The position numbers and the translations under genes were made by a program. Source: Blastomonas sp. SL216 (GTDB taxonomy: Bacteria; Pseudomonadota; Alphaproteobacteria; Sphingomonadales; Sphingomonadaceae). Taken from it: 64,000 nt of DNA. Shown piece by piece: positions 45,501-54,136 of the stretch. Below the pieces are notes generated by a model. The model did not search any database. It was given only the letters and a program-made list of their open reading frames with translations, and was not told the DNA's origin. How positions within the stretch are numbered: position 1 is the stretch's first letter; each line of letters starts with the position of its first letter. The DNA lies in NCBI GenBank assembly GCA_026625625.1, contig CP113055.1:870501-934500 (forward strand), read 5' to 3'.

Positions 45501-47559
45501 CGGTCCACTGACCCGTGAGACGACCAGTCTGTTCGGCACGCCCGACCGGTTGACCATCGCGACCTACAATGTCGAAAATCTCGACCCCAGCGACGGCGCG
45601 ATCAAGTTCAACCTGCTCGCCAGCGACATCGTGTTCAACCTGCGCGCGCCCGACATCATCGCGCTGCAGGAAATCCAAGACGCCGATGGCGCCGGCAGCG
45701 GATCGAACCTGTCGGGCACCGTCACCGCCAATCTGATCATCGAGGCGATCAACGCCGCCGGTGGTCCGCAATATGCCTATGTCGAAGTGGCCCCGAGCGC
45801 GCCCAACACCACTGGGGGCGAGCCCAACGGCAATATCCGCAACGGTTACCTGTACCAGATCAACCGCGTCGATTATGTCGAGGGCAGCGCTGCGCTGGTG
45901 CCGGGTGCGGCGTTCAACAACAGCCGCTCGCCGCTAGCCGCGACTTTCACCTTCAACGAACAGACGATCACCACGATCAATGTGCACTCGACCTCGCGCG
46001 GAGGCAGCAGCCCGCTGTTCGGCGCGCAGCAGCCGCCGGTGAACGCTGGCGAGGGCGCGCGCATCGCCCAGTCCGAGGCGATCCGCGCCTATGTCACCAA
46101 CATTCTGAGCAACAACCCTGGCGCGAATATCGCCGTGCTCGGCGATTTCAACGGCTTCTATTTCGAGGACTCGCTGGAACTGCTCGAAGCCGGCGGCATC
46201 CTGTCGAACATCCTGCGCGAACTGCCGGAAGCCGAACGGTTCAGCTATTACTTCGGCGGCAATGCGCAGGCGCTCGACAATTTCCTGGTGACTCCGGGAC
46301 TGCTCGCCAATGTGATCGTCGATCCGGTGCACATCAATTCGGAACAGCCCGATGGCCCGAACCGCGTCTCCGATCACGATCCGCTGCTCGCCTCGTTCCT
46401 GCTGCCGCTGCCCAATGCCGCGCCGACCAACCTCGTGCTGGGTAATGCCAGCGTGGCTGAGAACAGCGCGGCGGGCACCGTGGTCGGCACACTGAGCGCC
46501 ACCGACCGCGCCAGCGACACGCTGCGCTATGAACTGGTGGACAATGCCGGTGGCCGCTTCGCCGTCGATGCGGTGACCGGTATCGTCACCACGACCCGGG
46601 GCTTTGACTTCGAGGCAACCCCGAATTTCGCGATCACCGCCAAGGTGACAGATCAGGGTGGTCTCAGCACCGAAAAGGCCTTCCAGGTCGGCGTCACCAA
46701 TGTCAACGAAGCGCCCGTCGCGGCGAATGACACCGTCTCGGTCAACGAGGATGGCACCACCGACAATCTGTGGTCGCTGCTGCTGGGCAACGATGCCGAT
46801 CCCGATGCGGGCACCACGCTGACCATCTCTGCGGTCAATGACAGCCAGACGCTGGGCACGCTGGTGTTCGATCCGACGACGCAGAGCCTGCGCTATATCG
46901 CCGATGACGACAGCTTCGACGATCTCGCACCGGGCGAGGTGGTGACCGACCGCTTCACCTACACCGTGCGCGATGCCGGCGGCCTGACCAGCACGGCGAC
47001 GGTCGAGGTTCGGGTCACCGGCATTGCCGATGGCATCACCCGCTATGGTTCGCTCTTCTCCGACATGCTCAACGGCACGGCAGGCGAAGACACGCTCTAC
47101 GGCCTCACCGGCAACGACACGCTCAATGGCCTGGGCGGTCATGACGAATTGTGGGGCGGTCTAGGCAATGACAAGCTGTTCGGCGGCGATGGCAATGACC
47201 TGCTTTCCGGCGGGCTCGGCAATGACACGCTGAACGGCGGCATCGGCAACGACCGGCTGTCTGGCGATGGCGGCAACGACACGCTGACGGGCGGCGCCGG
47301 ACGCGACAGCTTCACGTACAGCTTCTTCGCGGGCAACGATACCATCACCGACTTCAATACAGCGGAAGACTCGATCCTGCTCGATAGCGGAATCGACATC
47401 CTGCGCACCCGCGTGCGTGACGTGAACCGCGATGGTGTCAACGATCTCGAACTGACATTGTCATTCGGCGGATCGGTGACACTGCTGGGCGTCAGTGATT
47501 TCAGCGCGGTGAATGTGAGGCACGAGAACCTGCCCTTCTTCTCCGAAACGCTGTTCTGA
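42547..47559 (+). CDS. Secreted RTX nuclease of ExeM/NucH type
   Basis: The 1670-residue protein has no signal peptide and is probably exported by the adjacent type I system. Visible order: N-terminal beta region (1-205); Calx-beta-like repeats (about 215-320 and 325-440); a lamin-tail-like domain (about 445-600, VFVNEINYDTAGAD); a third Calx-beta (about 615-730); an OB-fold segment (about 735-985); an endonuclease/exonuclease/phosphatase domain (about 1000-1287) with YNVEN, LQEIQD, NVHSTS, LGDFNGF and SDHDPL; a cadherin-like domain (about 1290-1395); a VCBS-like domain (about 1395-1492); five or six RTX nonapeptides (GGxGNDxLx, about 1508-1590); and a C-terminal secretion region ending FFSETLF. 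Likely role is extracellular DNA degradation for phosphate or biofilm turnover. Confidence 0.93.
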   Translation: MPSLTTLGSALNQNFDTLANSGTSSALPSGWFISESGTSATVNGQYAAGTGSGNGGDTYSFGAAGSSDRALGSLRSGTNAPTIGAQFTNDTGAVISSLQIAYTGEQWRLGTAGRADRLDFQISFDATSLTTGTWIDVNALDFSSPVTAGGLGALDGNAAANRTAVSATYDILEGIPAGATFWIRWVDSDATGADDGLGIDDFSITPVGQAANPGTFSVASASASEAQGFVDLLVTRTGGSSGAATVSYTLAGLTATGGTDFNATAGTISFADGETQRAIRVAVTNDTLFEGDETFEVTLTGTTAGTIGTATATGTIINDDASPLPPSLSIANASVTEGNSGATQIRFEVTRSGSGSGEASADYTVNFGNASAADFVSGSAFVGRVTLVDGEWVDVITLDVLGDTVVEPDETFTITLSNANMGTQIGTATATGTILNDDVAPAPIANVFVNEINYDTAGADVNETIEVAGAAGTNLAGWRIVLYNGNGGVAYAATGGSVNGIALSGTIPDQNNGFGTLSFPAPGIQNGAPDGFALVDNLGRVVQFLSYEGTFTATNGPAAGLTSTDIGVAQDGDPVGTSLQLIGTGSSYEDFTWATAQTNTYAGVNTGQSFLSPNAPGELRILDTSVVEGDAGTRNLVFTVRRAGASGLTTTVDYTINLDGTANAADLGSGAVLSGTLTFAPGVSSQQIVVPVQGDTLAELNETLSVTLANASNATIIDGSATGTITNDDPVDLAIYTIQGLGHRSDYVGQTVITRGIVTAVDANGYYLQDATGDGDARTSDAVFVFTNGAPGRSVGDSVEVRGTVAEFLPGNNTTNLTITQINQSAATLVSTGNALPTATLIGAGAGGVLPPSAVFDDDNFQTYDPQNDAADFYESLEGMRVTIDAPLVTGNTNEFGETFVVASGGTGATGVNSRGGITISGDANNVDDYNPERIQIDDNTNLFAGFSPNYTQGDVLSNVTGIISYNFQSYELQVTEAVAVTTDAGPLTRETTSLFGTPDRLTIATYNVENLDPSDGAIKFNLLASDIVFNLRAPDIIALQEIQDADGAGSGSNLSGTVTANLIIEAINAAGGPQYAYVEVAPSAPNTTGGEPNGNIRNGYLYQINRVDYVEGSAALVPGAAFNNSRSPLAATFTFNEQTITTINVHSTSRGGSSPLFGAQQPPVNAGEGARIAQSEAIRAYVTNILSNNPGANIAVLGDFNGFYFEDSLELLEAGGILSNILRELPEAERFSYYFGGNAQALDNFLVTPGLLANVIVDPVHINSEQPDGPNRVSDHDPLLASFLLPLPNAAPTNLVLGNASVAENSAAGTVVGTLSATDRASDTLRYELVDNAGGRFAVDAVTGIVTTTRGFDFEATPNFAITAKVTDQGGLSTEKAFQVGVTNVNEAPVAANDTVSVNEDGTTDNLWSLLLGNDADPDAGTTLTISAVNDSQTLGTLVFDPTTQSLRYIADDDSFDDLAPGEVVTDRFTYTVRDAGGLTSTATVEVRVTGIADGITRYGSLFSDMLNGTAGEDTLYGLTGNDTLNGLGGHDELWGGLGNDKLFGGDGNDLLSGGLGNDTLNGGIGNDRLSGDGGNDTLTGGAGRDSFTYSFFAGNDTITDFNTAEDSILLDSGIDILRTRVRDVNRDGVNDLELTLSFGGSVTLLGVSDFSAVNVRHENLPFFSETLF

Positions 47560-47570
47560 CGAAACCGATA

Positions 47571-47599
47571 GCCGGGTGGGCAGACCTTGCCCTCCCGGC
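47571..47599 (+). terminator. Strong hairpin after the RTX nuclease gene
   Basis: GCCGGG-T-GGGCA and TGCCC-T-CCCGGC pair around GACCT, 12 bases after the stop codon. There is no T-run, yet the stem is long and GC-rich. Confidence 0.6.
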
Positions 47600-48055
47600 A
47601 CATTGCCCTGCCTGTGCTTCTACTGAAAGTCGCTATCCTGACGTCCGCTTTGTTCTGACGCAGTCGTTCGCTGATGTTGGCAGCGACGCCCACTTTTGGC
47701 GAAACCGGTCATTCAAGGAAGTGCTTTGGGTAGGCAGATTTGTCCCATGAACCGTCATTTCGCTTCCGGCAGCACGCGCCCCAGAGCCGGTTGTTCATGA
47801 CAGCCACGATGAATGTGTGCTCCTGGCAGAAACTGCCTATTGAAAGCCCCGAAGTAGACGGTCAGCGAGGCGCCCTAAAGTCGGTCATAAGAGTTCATAC
47901 GCGAACTCCCGAAAGCGGACTAGAAACGCCACAGCCATGTGCGTCGCGCGATGGTGATCGGACGTGCTAATGCTTAATTGCTGCGTCAACTTTTTGATGA
48001 ACGCATGCAGCGGTCCGGGCGCAGTCCACCTCTCTCCCCTGGATTTTTGGCCGAG

Positions 48056-48076
48056 TTTTGGTCGGTGCGACCAAAA
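48056..48076. repeat. Perfect 9-bp inverted repeat
   Basis: TTTTGGTCG and CGACCAAAA are separated by GTG, 34 bases before the GTG start at 48110. It could be an operator or the stem of a transcription terminator. Confidence 0.6.
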
Positions 48077-48109
48077 ATTACTGCTGGCCGTCGCCTATAA
48101 AACTAAACG

Positions 48110-48580
48110 GTGCCCAAGCATCAGGATGTCTTGGGCAACAAGCAATGGGTTGCTAGGCCGAAGGGTATCGCGCTGCGGCGGCTGATTGATGCTTTGGCGG
48201 CGACTGGCGTGCACATCAAGGCGTCCAGTTTCGACGCGCTCGCGGTGCCGCCCGATTTGGACGCCAGTGACATTAGTTCGGTTTGCGCGTGTCTCTCAGA
48301 GATAACGTTCATCGAAATAAAGACCGCAAACCAGCCGCGGGTGAAGGCAGGGTTCGACGGCTTTTTCTTTGCTCTGACAGAGAACGAGATCGCTGCCGCA
48401 GATGCTCTCGGCGCGAGGCATCGGGTAAACCATTCCGAGTTTATAGATGAACGAAATGGTCTCTATCGACGTTATGGTCATGCGCGAAGTTCCAAATGTG
48501 TTGTCGATCCTGGTGAGGCCTACCCTGGATTGATCGACCGAACGCGTCCGTTTGCACGAAGCTTCCCAGCGTCATGGTAG
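48110..48580 (+). CDS. Uncharacterised protein, probably frameshifted at the 3' end
   Basis: The reading frame begins with GTG and encodes about 110 residues that look like a conserved protein (ARPKGIALRRLIDALAATG; TFIEIKTANQPRVKAGF; FFFALTENEIAAADALG ARHRV). FIEIKTA contains the E-x-K pair of PD-(D/E)XK nucleases, and I recall similar proteins without a known role. After RHRV the sequence becomes basic and atypical. In the +1 frame, 48447-48533 encodes MNEMVSIDVMVMREVPNVL and more to a stop, which looks more natural, so a frameshift and gene decay are likely. Confidence 0.5.
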   Translation: MPKHQDVLGNKQWVARPKGIALRRLIDALAATGVHIKASSFDALAVPPDLDASDISSVCACLSEITFIEIKTANQPRVKAGFDGFFFALTENEIAAADALGARHRVNHSEFIDERNGLYRRYGHARSSKCVVDPGEAYPGLIDRTRPFARSFPASW

Positions 48581-48768
48581 CCATCTCAATGGATACCAAA
48601 GTCCGATTGGCAAATGCCAATAGCGGTGAAACCAATGGCCCTTCCGCGGCGAATAACGCTCCGTGGTGAGTGCAGGGGGAAGGTCATCGAGATGAGCATT
48701 GGCCAACCTTACGGGCCGCTGACCTGCTCGCTGTCGGCGAGTTCGGAATACATGGGTAGGCAATTGTC

Positions 48769-49728
48769 GTGCTGCTGATTGCTCTTGTTGCGTGTGCCTT
48801 TCTTGTCGGCTTGTCGATCGGAAGGGGCAGCACCTGTGCCGTAACAGCCGCCAAGGAGGTGGTGTTCAAACGGCATGGAACGATGCTCATAGGCTTCGTC
48901 TTGGCGGCCAGCGCGGCTGGGCTTGTGACCTATCCGTTGGGCTGGCTGTCAGGATCGACATTTCATGTCACGGCTGATGTCCCGGTTTCTGCGGCATTAG
49001 TCGTCGGCGCGGTGTTGATCGGCGTCGGGGCAGTGATTAACGACGCGTGCCTGCTGGGGACCCTAGCCCGCATCGGGCAGGGCGAAATCCACTTTCTCGC
49101 TTTGCCAGTGGGTTTGGCGCTGGGTTTCGGAATTGCCGATCAACAGGCCATTCTCGCTGCCGGAGTTCCAATCGAAAACCCGCATGCGATGCCCTCGCTT
49201 GCTGGCGGATTGATAGTGGCAGTGTTCGGCGGGTTGTTGATTGCAGGCTGGTGGTATCTGGGCCGTCAGCGCAAAGTGCGCCCTGACGCGCGCACGTGGT
49301 CGCGAGGCGTGATGGTGGTGATGGGAGTTTGCGGCGCTCTGCTTTTTGGCCTCGAACCGCATTGGTCCTATCCGGATGCGGTGCACGCTGCCGTTGCGCG
49401 CAACAGGATGGACCTGCATCTCGATATACGCGCGCTGGCCATCGCGCTGGCTCTTGTGGCTGGCTCGGTCTGCTCCGCTGCACTTTCCGGGGCATTCGTT
49501 CTGCAAAAGCCCACATTCGCCCTGATAGGGCGCTCGATCTTGGGCGGGGCAGTGATGGCCTTTGGCGGTACGCTGATTCCCGGCGGCAACGACAGCCTGC
49601 TCCTGGCCGCAATACCGAGCGGCACGCTCAGTGGTCTCGCTGCCTATGGCATCATGACTGTAACCGTACCTGCGGTCCTATGGCTTTCCCATGCCAGACG
49701 TTCTCCGGCGTTATTTCCCGCGCGTTAA
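48769..49728 (+). CDS. YeeE/YedE-family membrane protein
   Basis: The 319-residue protein has about nine hydrophobic segments and the family motif SIGRGSTCAV with Cys23, plus VINDACLLGTLARIG and LIPGGNDSLLL. YeeE (TsuA) members take up thiosulfate; others have unknown substrates. GTG 48769 is the start. No TusA-like partner is adjacent. Confidence 0.88.
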   Translation: MLLIALVACAFLVGLSIGRGSTCAVTAAKEVVFKRHGTMLIGFVLAASAAGLVTYPLGWLSGSTFHVTADVPVSAALVVGAVLIGVGAVINDACLLGTLARIGQGEIHFLALPVGLALGFGIADQQAILAAGVPIENPHAMPSLAGGLIVAVFGGLLIAGWWYLGRQRKVRPDARTWSRGVMVVMGVCGALLFGLEPHWSYPDAVHAAVARNRMDLHLDIRALAIALALVAGSVCSAALSGAFVLQKPTFALIGRSILGGAVMAFGGTLIPGGNDSLLLAAIPSGTLSGLAAYGIMTVTVPAVLWLSHARRSPALFPAR

Positions 49729-49783
49729 AGGTGGATCCGGGCAGGCTCTTCGAGCCAGCAATCCTCCGAATCGAACTGCCATG

Positions 49784-50686
49784 TCATGCACCAGCGCTGG
49801 CAAGAAGACTGTCTGAAGCAAATTCGCGGCTTAGAAACTCGACAAGCGCACGGGTTCGTGCGGAGATGTAGCGGCCCGGCGGCAAGACGATGTGGATAGG
49901 CATGGGGACAGGCTCGTAACCGGGAAGCACGATTTCCAGGCTGCCATCCGCAATCTCGCTCTCGAAAAGCCAGCGGGCGTTGACTGCGATCCCGATTCCA
50001 CCAAGCGCGGCTGCACGCAGCAAGTTCGGACTGTCCGCTCTCAGATTGCCGGAGATATCGACCGCTTGCCCCTCCCGAAATGTCCACCGCGTGCCAGCGC
50101 CCGACAGCGAGTAGGAGATGCAATTGTGCTGCTCCAGGTCAGAGGGGTGATTGGGGCGTCCGGCCTTGTCCAGATAGGCGGGCGAGGCCACGGCGATGCG
50201 ACGCGCCAGACCGATCTTGCGCGCGACCAGGCGGCTGTCGGTTAGCTGGCCGACGCGGATCGCCAGATCGAGATTGTCGGCCACAAGGTTGAGGGCATGG
50301 TCCGAGGCGGTAAAATCGATCTCGATCTTGGGATTGTCCGCCAGAAAGCGCGTGAGCATTGGGATCACCCGGCTTTCGGCCAGCGTTAGAGGTGCGGTCA
50401 TTCGCAGCACGCCCTCCACCTCTCCCGCAAGGCCAACAGAGGCTTCGGCAGCCTCTATCGCGTCCAGCACGCCTAGTGCCTTCTCGTACAGGCGAGCGCC
50501 ATCGGTGGTCAGGATGACCGACCGTGTGGTGCGATTGAACAGCCGCGTCTTCAAGTGCGCTTCGAGTGCGGCGACATGCTTGGAAAGCGTGGACTGGCTG
50601 CTCCCGAGCCTGTCTGCTGCAGCGGAAAAGCTGCCTGCCTCGGTGACGGCCGCAAAACTCTTCATCCAGATCGAAATGTCTGCCAT
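49784..50686 (-). CDS. LysR-family transcriptional regulator
   Basis: The 300-residue protein has an N-terminal winged HTH (SFAAVTEAGSFSAAADRLGSSQSTLSKHV, motif region 8-36) and a LysR substrate-binding domain (about 90-290). It is convergent with the YeeE gene and divergent from another LysR gene at 50881. Target and effector unknown. Confidence 0.93.
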   Translation of the reverse strand: MADISIWMKSFAAVTEAGSFSAAADRLGSSQSTLSKHVAALEAHLKTRLFNRTTRSVILTTDGARLYEKALGVLDAIEAAEASVGLAGEVEGVLRMTAPLTLAESRVIPMLTRFLADNPKIEIDFTASDHALNLVADNLDLAIRVGQLTDSRLVARKIGLARRIAVASPAYLDKAGRPNHPSDLEQHNCISYSLSGAGTRWTFREGQAVDISGNLRADSPNLLRAAALGGIGIAVNARWLFESEIADGSLEIVLPGYEPVPMPIHIVLPPGRYISARTRALVEFLSREFASDSLLASAGA

Positions 50687-50880
50687 GCATCTTTACTCTA
50701 ATCTTGGATGGGATCGCCACCCATGGCACGATTAAGTCCGTTGCCGACTAAATGAAAGTCTAATGGTTGCAATTGACGCTGGTCATTCGTTAGATCAATC
50801 TGTGCTGCAGCTGCGAGACGGACCGGTTGGCTGGCGGAAAATTGGGGTTTTTCCGACGTCGTGGCCTGGAGCACCTGACA

Positions 50881-51750
50881 ATGGAAATGCATCAGGTTCG
50901 ATATTTCCTGGCGGCCGCCCGGACGCTCAATTTCACGCGGGCAGCAGAAGAGTGCAATGTCACCCAGCCATCGTTGACGCGTGCCATTCAGAAGCTCGAA
51001 GAGGAGTTTGGCGGCCTGTTGTTCCGCCGCGAGCGCTCGCTCACCCATTTGACTGAGCTTGGCCGGCAGATGGTACCGCATCTGCAGCGTACCTATGATG
51101 CTGCCCAGGCGGCCAAGATGTTGGCGAAAGGAATCGGCAAGCAGACCCAGGCTCCCATGACGCTGGGCATCGCTGGAGCTATATCGCCGCAATTAGGTGT
51201 CGCGCTCAGTCAGGTGGCAGCAGCCCTGCCTGGCTTCGAGCTATCCGTGGTGAAAGCGGATGCCGCGGTCTTGCTGAAAGACATGTTCAAGGGCGAGATC
51301 GATGCCGCCGTGCTCCCTGAACCGCGAGACCTGCCAGAACGGATCGACACGATTGCGTTCGCACGGCAGCAGTTCACGATCATCGCGCCGCGCGATGGAC
51401 CGCTAGCAGCACTGGACTATATCGGCTGGCAGGATCTGTTGCGGGTGCCGTGGATCGAATGCGACAGCGATGTCGTTAGCGAATTCCGCGATCTATGTAC
51501 GATGGCCGGGGTCGAACCTGAGTTCCGCCATAGCGCACGACTTGACAGCGATCTGGCCGATCTTGTGGCAACCGGGCTCGGATGCGCGCTAGTTCCCGAG
51601 ATGCAACCACTGCCAGACACCGTCCGTCGTATTGCCTTGGAAGGGTTCAAGATCGAGCGCATGATGGTGTTCGCCACAGTTTCGGGCCGGAAACGATCTG
51701 CGGCGACCGATGCACTGGCCCGCGCTATCCGGGCGCGGGGCTGGAACTGA
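50881..51750 (+). CDS. LysR-family transcriptional regulator
   Basis: The 289-residue regulator starts MEMHQVRYFLAAARTLNFTR, the classical LysR N-terminus of the OxyR/HcaR-like branch, with NVTQPSLTRAIQKLEEEFG as recognition helix region. ATG 50881 fits the family; an in-frame ATG 54 bases upstream adds atypical residues. It converges with a peroxiredoxin-like gene. Confidence 0.92.
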   Translation: MEMHQVRYFLAAARTLNFTRAAEECNVTQPSLTRAIQKLEEEFGGLLFRRERSLTHLTELGRQMVPHLQRTYDAAQAAKMLAKGIGKQTQAPMTLGIAGAISPQLGVALSQVAAALPGFELSVVKADAAVLLKDMFKGEIDAAVLPEPRDLPERIDTIAFARQQFTIIAPRDGPLAALDYIGWQDLLRVPWIECDSDVVSEFRDLCTMAGVEPEFRHSARLDSDLADLVATGLGCALVPEMQPLPDTVRRIALEGFKIERMMVFATVSGRKRSAATDALARAIRARGWN

Positions 51751-51773
51751 AATCATTCATCTGACAAACGCTT

Positions 51774-52418
51774 TCAGGGTGTGCGGCGCAATGCCTCCAC
51801 TGCTGCGATCACAACGGCTGGATCGGCGCGGACGCGAAAATCTGGATCTGCAAAAGCATAGCGAACAATGCCGTTGCGATCGATGACATAGGTTGCGGTG
51901 ATCGGCAGGATGCGTCCGGAATTGCCGAAGATAGCTGCAAGGTCCAGCCCCGCATCGACGTATCTCCGGTGCAGGTCATCGCCGATAGGGAAGGCCAACC
52001 CGAGCAACATCGCCAACCCGTGGTCTACATCGCACAGCATCTGCGCACCTGGTGCTATCTCCTCGCGGAAGCGGTCTGCCAATCCGCCGGTTTCGGCACT
52101 GACGGCGACGAACCGGCCGCCTTGCGCTTCCAGCTGGGGCAGTGCATCGTGCCAGTCCGCAAGCTCCCGGGCGCAATAAGGGCACCAGCGCCCACGCAAA
52201 AAGCTCAGCACAAGGGGCCCGCGGCCGATTAGATCGGCCAACGAAACGTGGCGACCTTGGGTATCGGGCAGCATGAAATCAGGGAACGGCTGGTTCAGCC
52301 GAGGCGCGGTTGATCCCGCCTTCCGCGCGCGCAGCTGCGCAACCAGCGCATTGGTCGGTGCCTCCCAAAGATCGGAAGGCAAGGGCATGGACGGGTGGGG
52401 CTTCATGCCCTGCATCAT
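51774..52418 (-). CDS. Peroxiredoxin-like AhpC/TSA protein (first paralogue)
   Basis: The 214-residue thioredoxin-fold protein has a C-x-x-C active site RWCPYC (C79, C82), unlike canonical 2-Cys peroxiredoxins, and an ending NGIVRYAFADPDFRVRADP that is nearly the same in the paralogue at 57395. GAGG lies 6 bases before ATG 52418. It follows bufC by 77 bases on the same strand with no terminator seen, so it may be in the bufferin operon. Confidence 0.88.
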   Translation of the reverse strand: MMQGMKPHPSMPLPSDLWEAPTNALVAQLRARKAGSTAPRLNQPFPDFMLPDTQGRHVSLADLIGRGPLVLSFLRGRWCPYCARELADWHDALPQLEAQGGRFVAVSAETGGLADRFREEIAPGAQMLCDVDHGLAMLLGLAFPIGDDLHRRYVDAGLDLAAIFGNSGRILPITATYVIDRNGIVRYAFADPDFRVRADPAVVIAAVEALRRTP

Positions 52419-52495
52419 GCACGCCTCGGCCGCTGATGCAAACAGGCCTTGGGCGCATGGGTTCTATAGCGATTGGCCATCATGCGGTCAGAAGA

Positions 52496-53248
52496 TCATT
52501 CGACCCCGACCAGTACGCCTTCTGCGATCCAGCGGCCCAGCATGGCTCCGGCCAGGCTCGCAGCCGCATCGGCGTCATGGCTCCCCTCGGCCAAAGTCGC
52601 GCATATCTCGCCGAATGCCATACCGTCTGCCGCCATGACCAGCGCGCGATACTCGTTCGCGGCCACGGTGTGGAAGCGCGGCATCAGGGCGTGCCGCCAG
52701 ACCGTGAGAATTGCATGCACATCGAGCAATTCTGCCGGGGGCGGTGCCGCCCCGCCAGTGTCGAGTGCATGCCACAGGGCGGCGACATTCGTGCCGATCT
52801 TGCGCCACGCGAGGGTCGGGGCAAGGCGCAGCACCGCATTGTCCCAGTCCACCCCTGCAAGGCTTCCCATATCCAGCTCTGGAGCATCCGGCCCATTGAA
52901 GGCGGTGCGCAAAGACCAATCGAGCCATGCCAGCTCGGCAACCTCAGGGTTGGACGGAAATAGCCGGCCAAGCGTTTGATCGAAGCTCAGACCATAGTCT
53001 GCAAGGGTCCAGCTTCTCGGAGCGTGGCCCGCAATATGCGACTGTGCGGCAGCATCGAAGCGGTCGTCGCCCAGCCAGGCATGCGTGCGCTCGAACACAT
53101 CGCGTAGAGTGGCCATCAGTGTGGCGCGATAGGCATAATGATATACTGGCAAACCACGCTGCGCGGTCGGCGTCACGCTGCAGATGGTCTGGCTGCCGTC
53201 CCCGCGCAGAAATGCGCTGAAGTTGCGCTGCAGTTCGGCAAGGCTCAT
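52496..53248 (-). CDS. bufC: BufC/HvfC-like protein (DUF2063 N-terminal domain)
   Basis: DUF2063 proteins accompany MNIO enzymes (BufB/HvfB) and probably present the precursor peptide to them. The 250-residue protein begins MSLAELQRNFSAFLRGD and has GLPVYHYAYRATLMATLRDVFERTHAWLGDDRF (family motif region, about 32-64). Its start overlaps the stop of bufB (ATGA), implying coupled translation and complex formation. Confidence 0.9.
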   Translation of the reverse strand: MSLAELQRNFSAFLRGDGSQTICSVTPTAQRGLPVYHYAYRATLMATLRDVFERTHAWLGDDRFDAAAQSHIAGHAPRSWTLADYGLSFDQTLGRLFPSNPEVAELAWLDWSLRTAFNGPDAPELDMGSLAGVDWDNAVLRLAPTLAWRKIGTNVAALWHALDTGGAAPPPAELLDVHAILTVWRHALMPRFHTVAANEYRALVMAADGMAFGEICATLAEGSHDADAAASLAGAMLGRWIAEGVLVGVE

Positions 53249-54090
53249 GCCGCCACGCTTTCCGTCGTCGCCGCAAGACGGCGTGCGATGTCGAGCTCGG
53301 CAAGCAGCTCTTCCAGCGGCGGAATGTCATCGTCACGCTCGATCATGACCGCAACATCGCCAAAGCGGTGGATCGCGCTCGCATAGAGCGCCCAGACCGG
53401 ATCGGGCACAGCGTGGTCGTGCGTATCGATCAACAGTCCATCGCGCCCGGCGCTGTGCCCGGCCAGATGAATCTGGCGAACACGGTGAGCGGGGATGTCA
53501 TTGATGTAGGCCAGCGCATCAAAGCCGTGGTTGGTCGCACTGACAAAGATGTTGTTGATGTCGAGCAACAGATAGCAACCGGTGCGCTCGGACAACTCGG
53601 TCAAGAACGTCCATTCGGGCATCACATCATCGGCAAAGGTGATATAACTCGAAGGGTTTTCGATCACCAGAGGCCGGCCTAGCAGGTCCTGCGCCAGCGC
53701 AATGTTTGCCGCCGCAATGTCCAGCGCTTCGTTCGTGTAAGGCAGAGGCAGCAGGTCATGCGAGTTGAAGTCTTCGATGCCCGTCCAGCACAGGTGATCG
53801 GACACCCACAAGGGGTCAATACGGTCGGCCAGCCTCCTGAGTCGTGCCAGATAGTCGGCGTTGAGCCCGTCAGCCGATCCGATCGACATAGAAACGCCGT
53901 GCATTGCGACCGGGTAGCGCTCGCGCACCTTGTCGAGCGTATGCAGCGGACGTCCGCCTGCACCCATGAAATTTTCGGAAATGACCTCGACGAAATCAAC
54001 TTTGGCTTCACCCGACAGATACGCGGGATAGTGCGGCGTGCGCATTCCCAAGCCAAAGCCTCTGAACGGCGGAAGATCGGGCTGGGTCAT
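53245..54090 (-). CDS. bufB: MNIO (DUF692) enzyme, BufB-like
   Basis: DUF692 enzymes are multinuclear non-heme iron oxidases that modify Cys residues of ribosomally made peptides. The 281-residue TIM-barrel protein contains VDFVEVISENFMG, MHGVSMSIGSADGLN, VSDHLCWTG, IENPSSY, LLLDINNIFVSATNHGFD and IHLAGHS, with the His, Glu and Asp ligands expected. The bufA1 substrate is encoded 100 bases upstream, with bufC downstream. Confidence 0.93.
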   Translation of the reverse strand: MTQPDLPPFRGFGLGMRTPHYPAYLSGEAKVDFVEVISENFMGAGGRPLHTLDKVRERYPVAMHGVSMSIGSADGLNADYLARLRRLADRIDPLWVSDHLCWTGIEDFNSHDLLPLPYTNEALDIAAANIALAQDLLGRPLVIENPSSYITFADDVMPEWTFLTELSERTGCYLLLDINNIFVSATNHGFDALAYINDIPAHRVRQIHLAGHSAGRDGLLIDTHDHAVPDPVWALYASAIHRFGDVAVMIERDDDIPPLEELLAELDIARRLAATTESVAA

Positions 54091-54136
54091 GCGGCTGGGC
54101 TTTCCGGCGCTGGGGGGATGGGAGTTCTGCTAACGC

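Larger units (their letters stand above)
47560..48109. other. Non-coding region after the RTX gene
   Basis: Apart from the hairpin above and the dyad at 48056, no gene is supported in these 550 bases. Degenerate phrases such as CGGTCATTC, CCGTCATTTCGC and GTCGGTCAT recur at irregular distance and partly recur in the empty region at 37.7 kb. Confidence 0.5.

Noticed and set aside
42463-45771. Open frame of 1102 codons on the minus strand
   Set aside because: It lies antisense to the RTX nuclease, whose domains are unmistakable. High-GC codon bias keeps the antisense frame open; its translation has no domain-like pattern.
45934-47142. Open frame of 402 codons on the minus strand
   Set aside because: It is antisense to the nuclease and cadherin-like part of the RTX protein.
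47100-47320. Short tandem DNA repeats suspected as a repeat array
   Set aside because: These are RTX nonapeptide codons (GGxGNDxLx) within the nuclease gene, not a CRISPR or satellite array.
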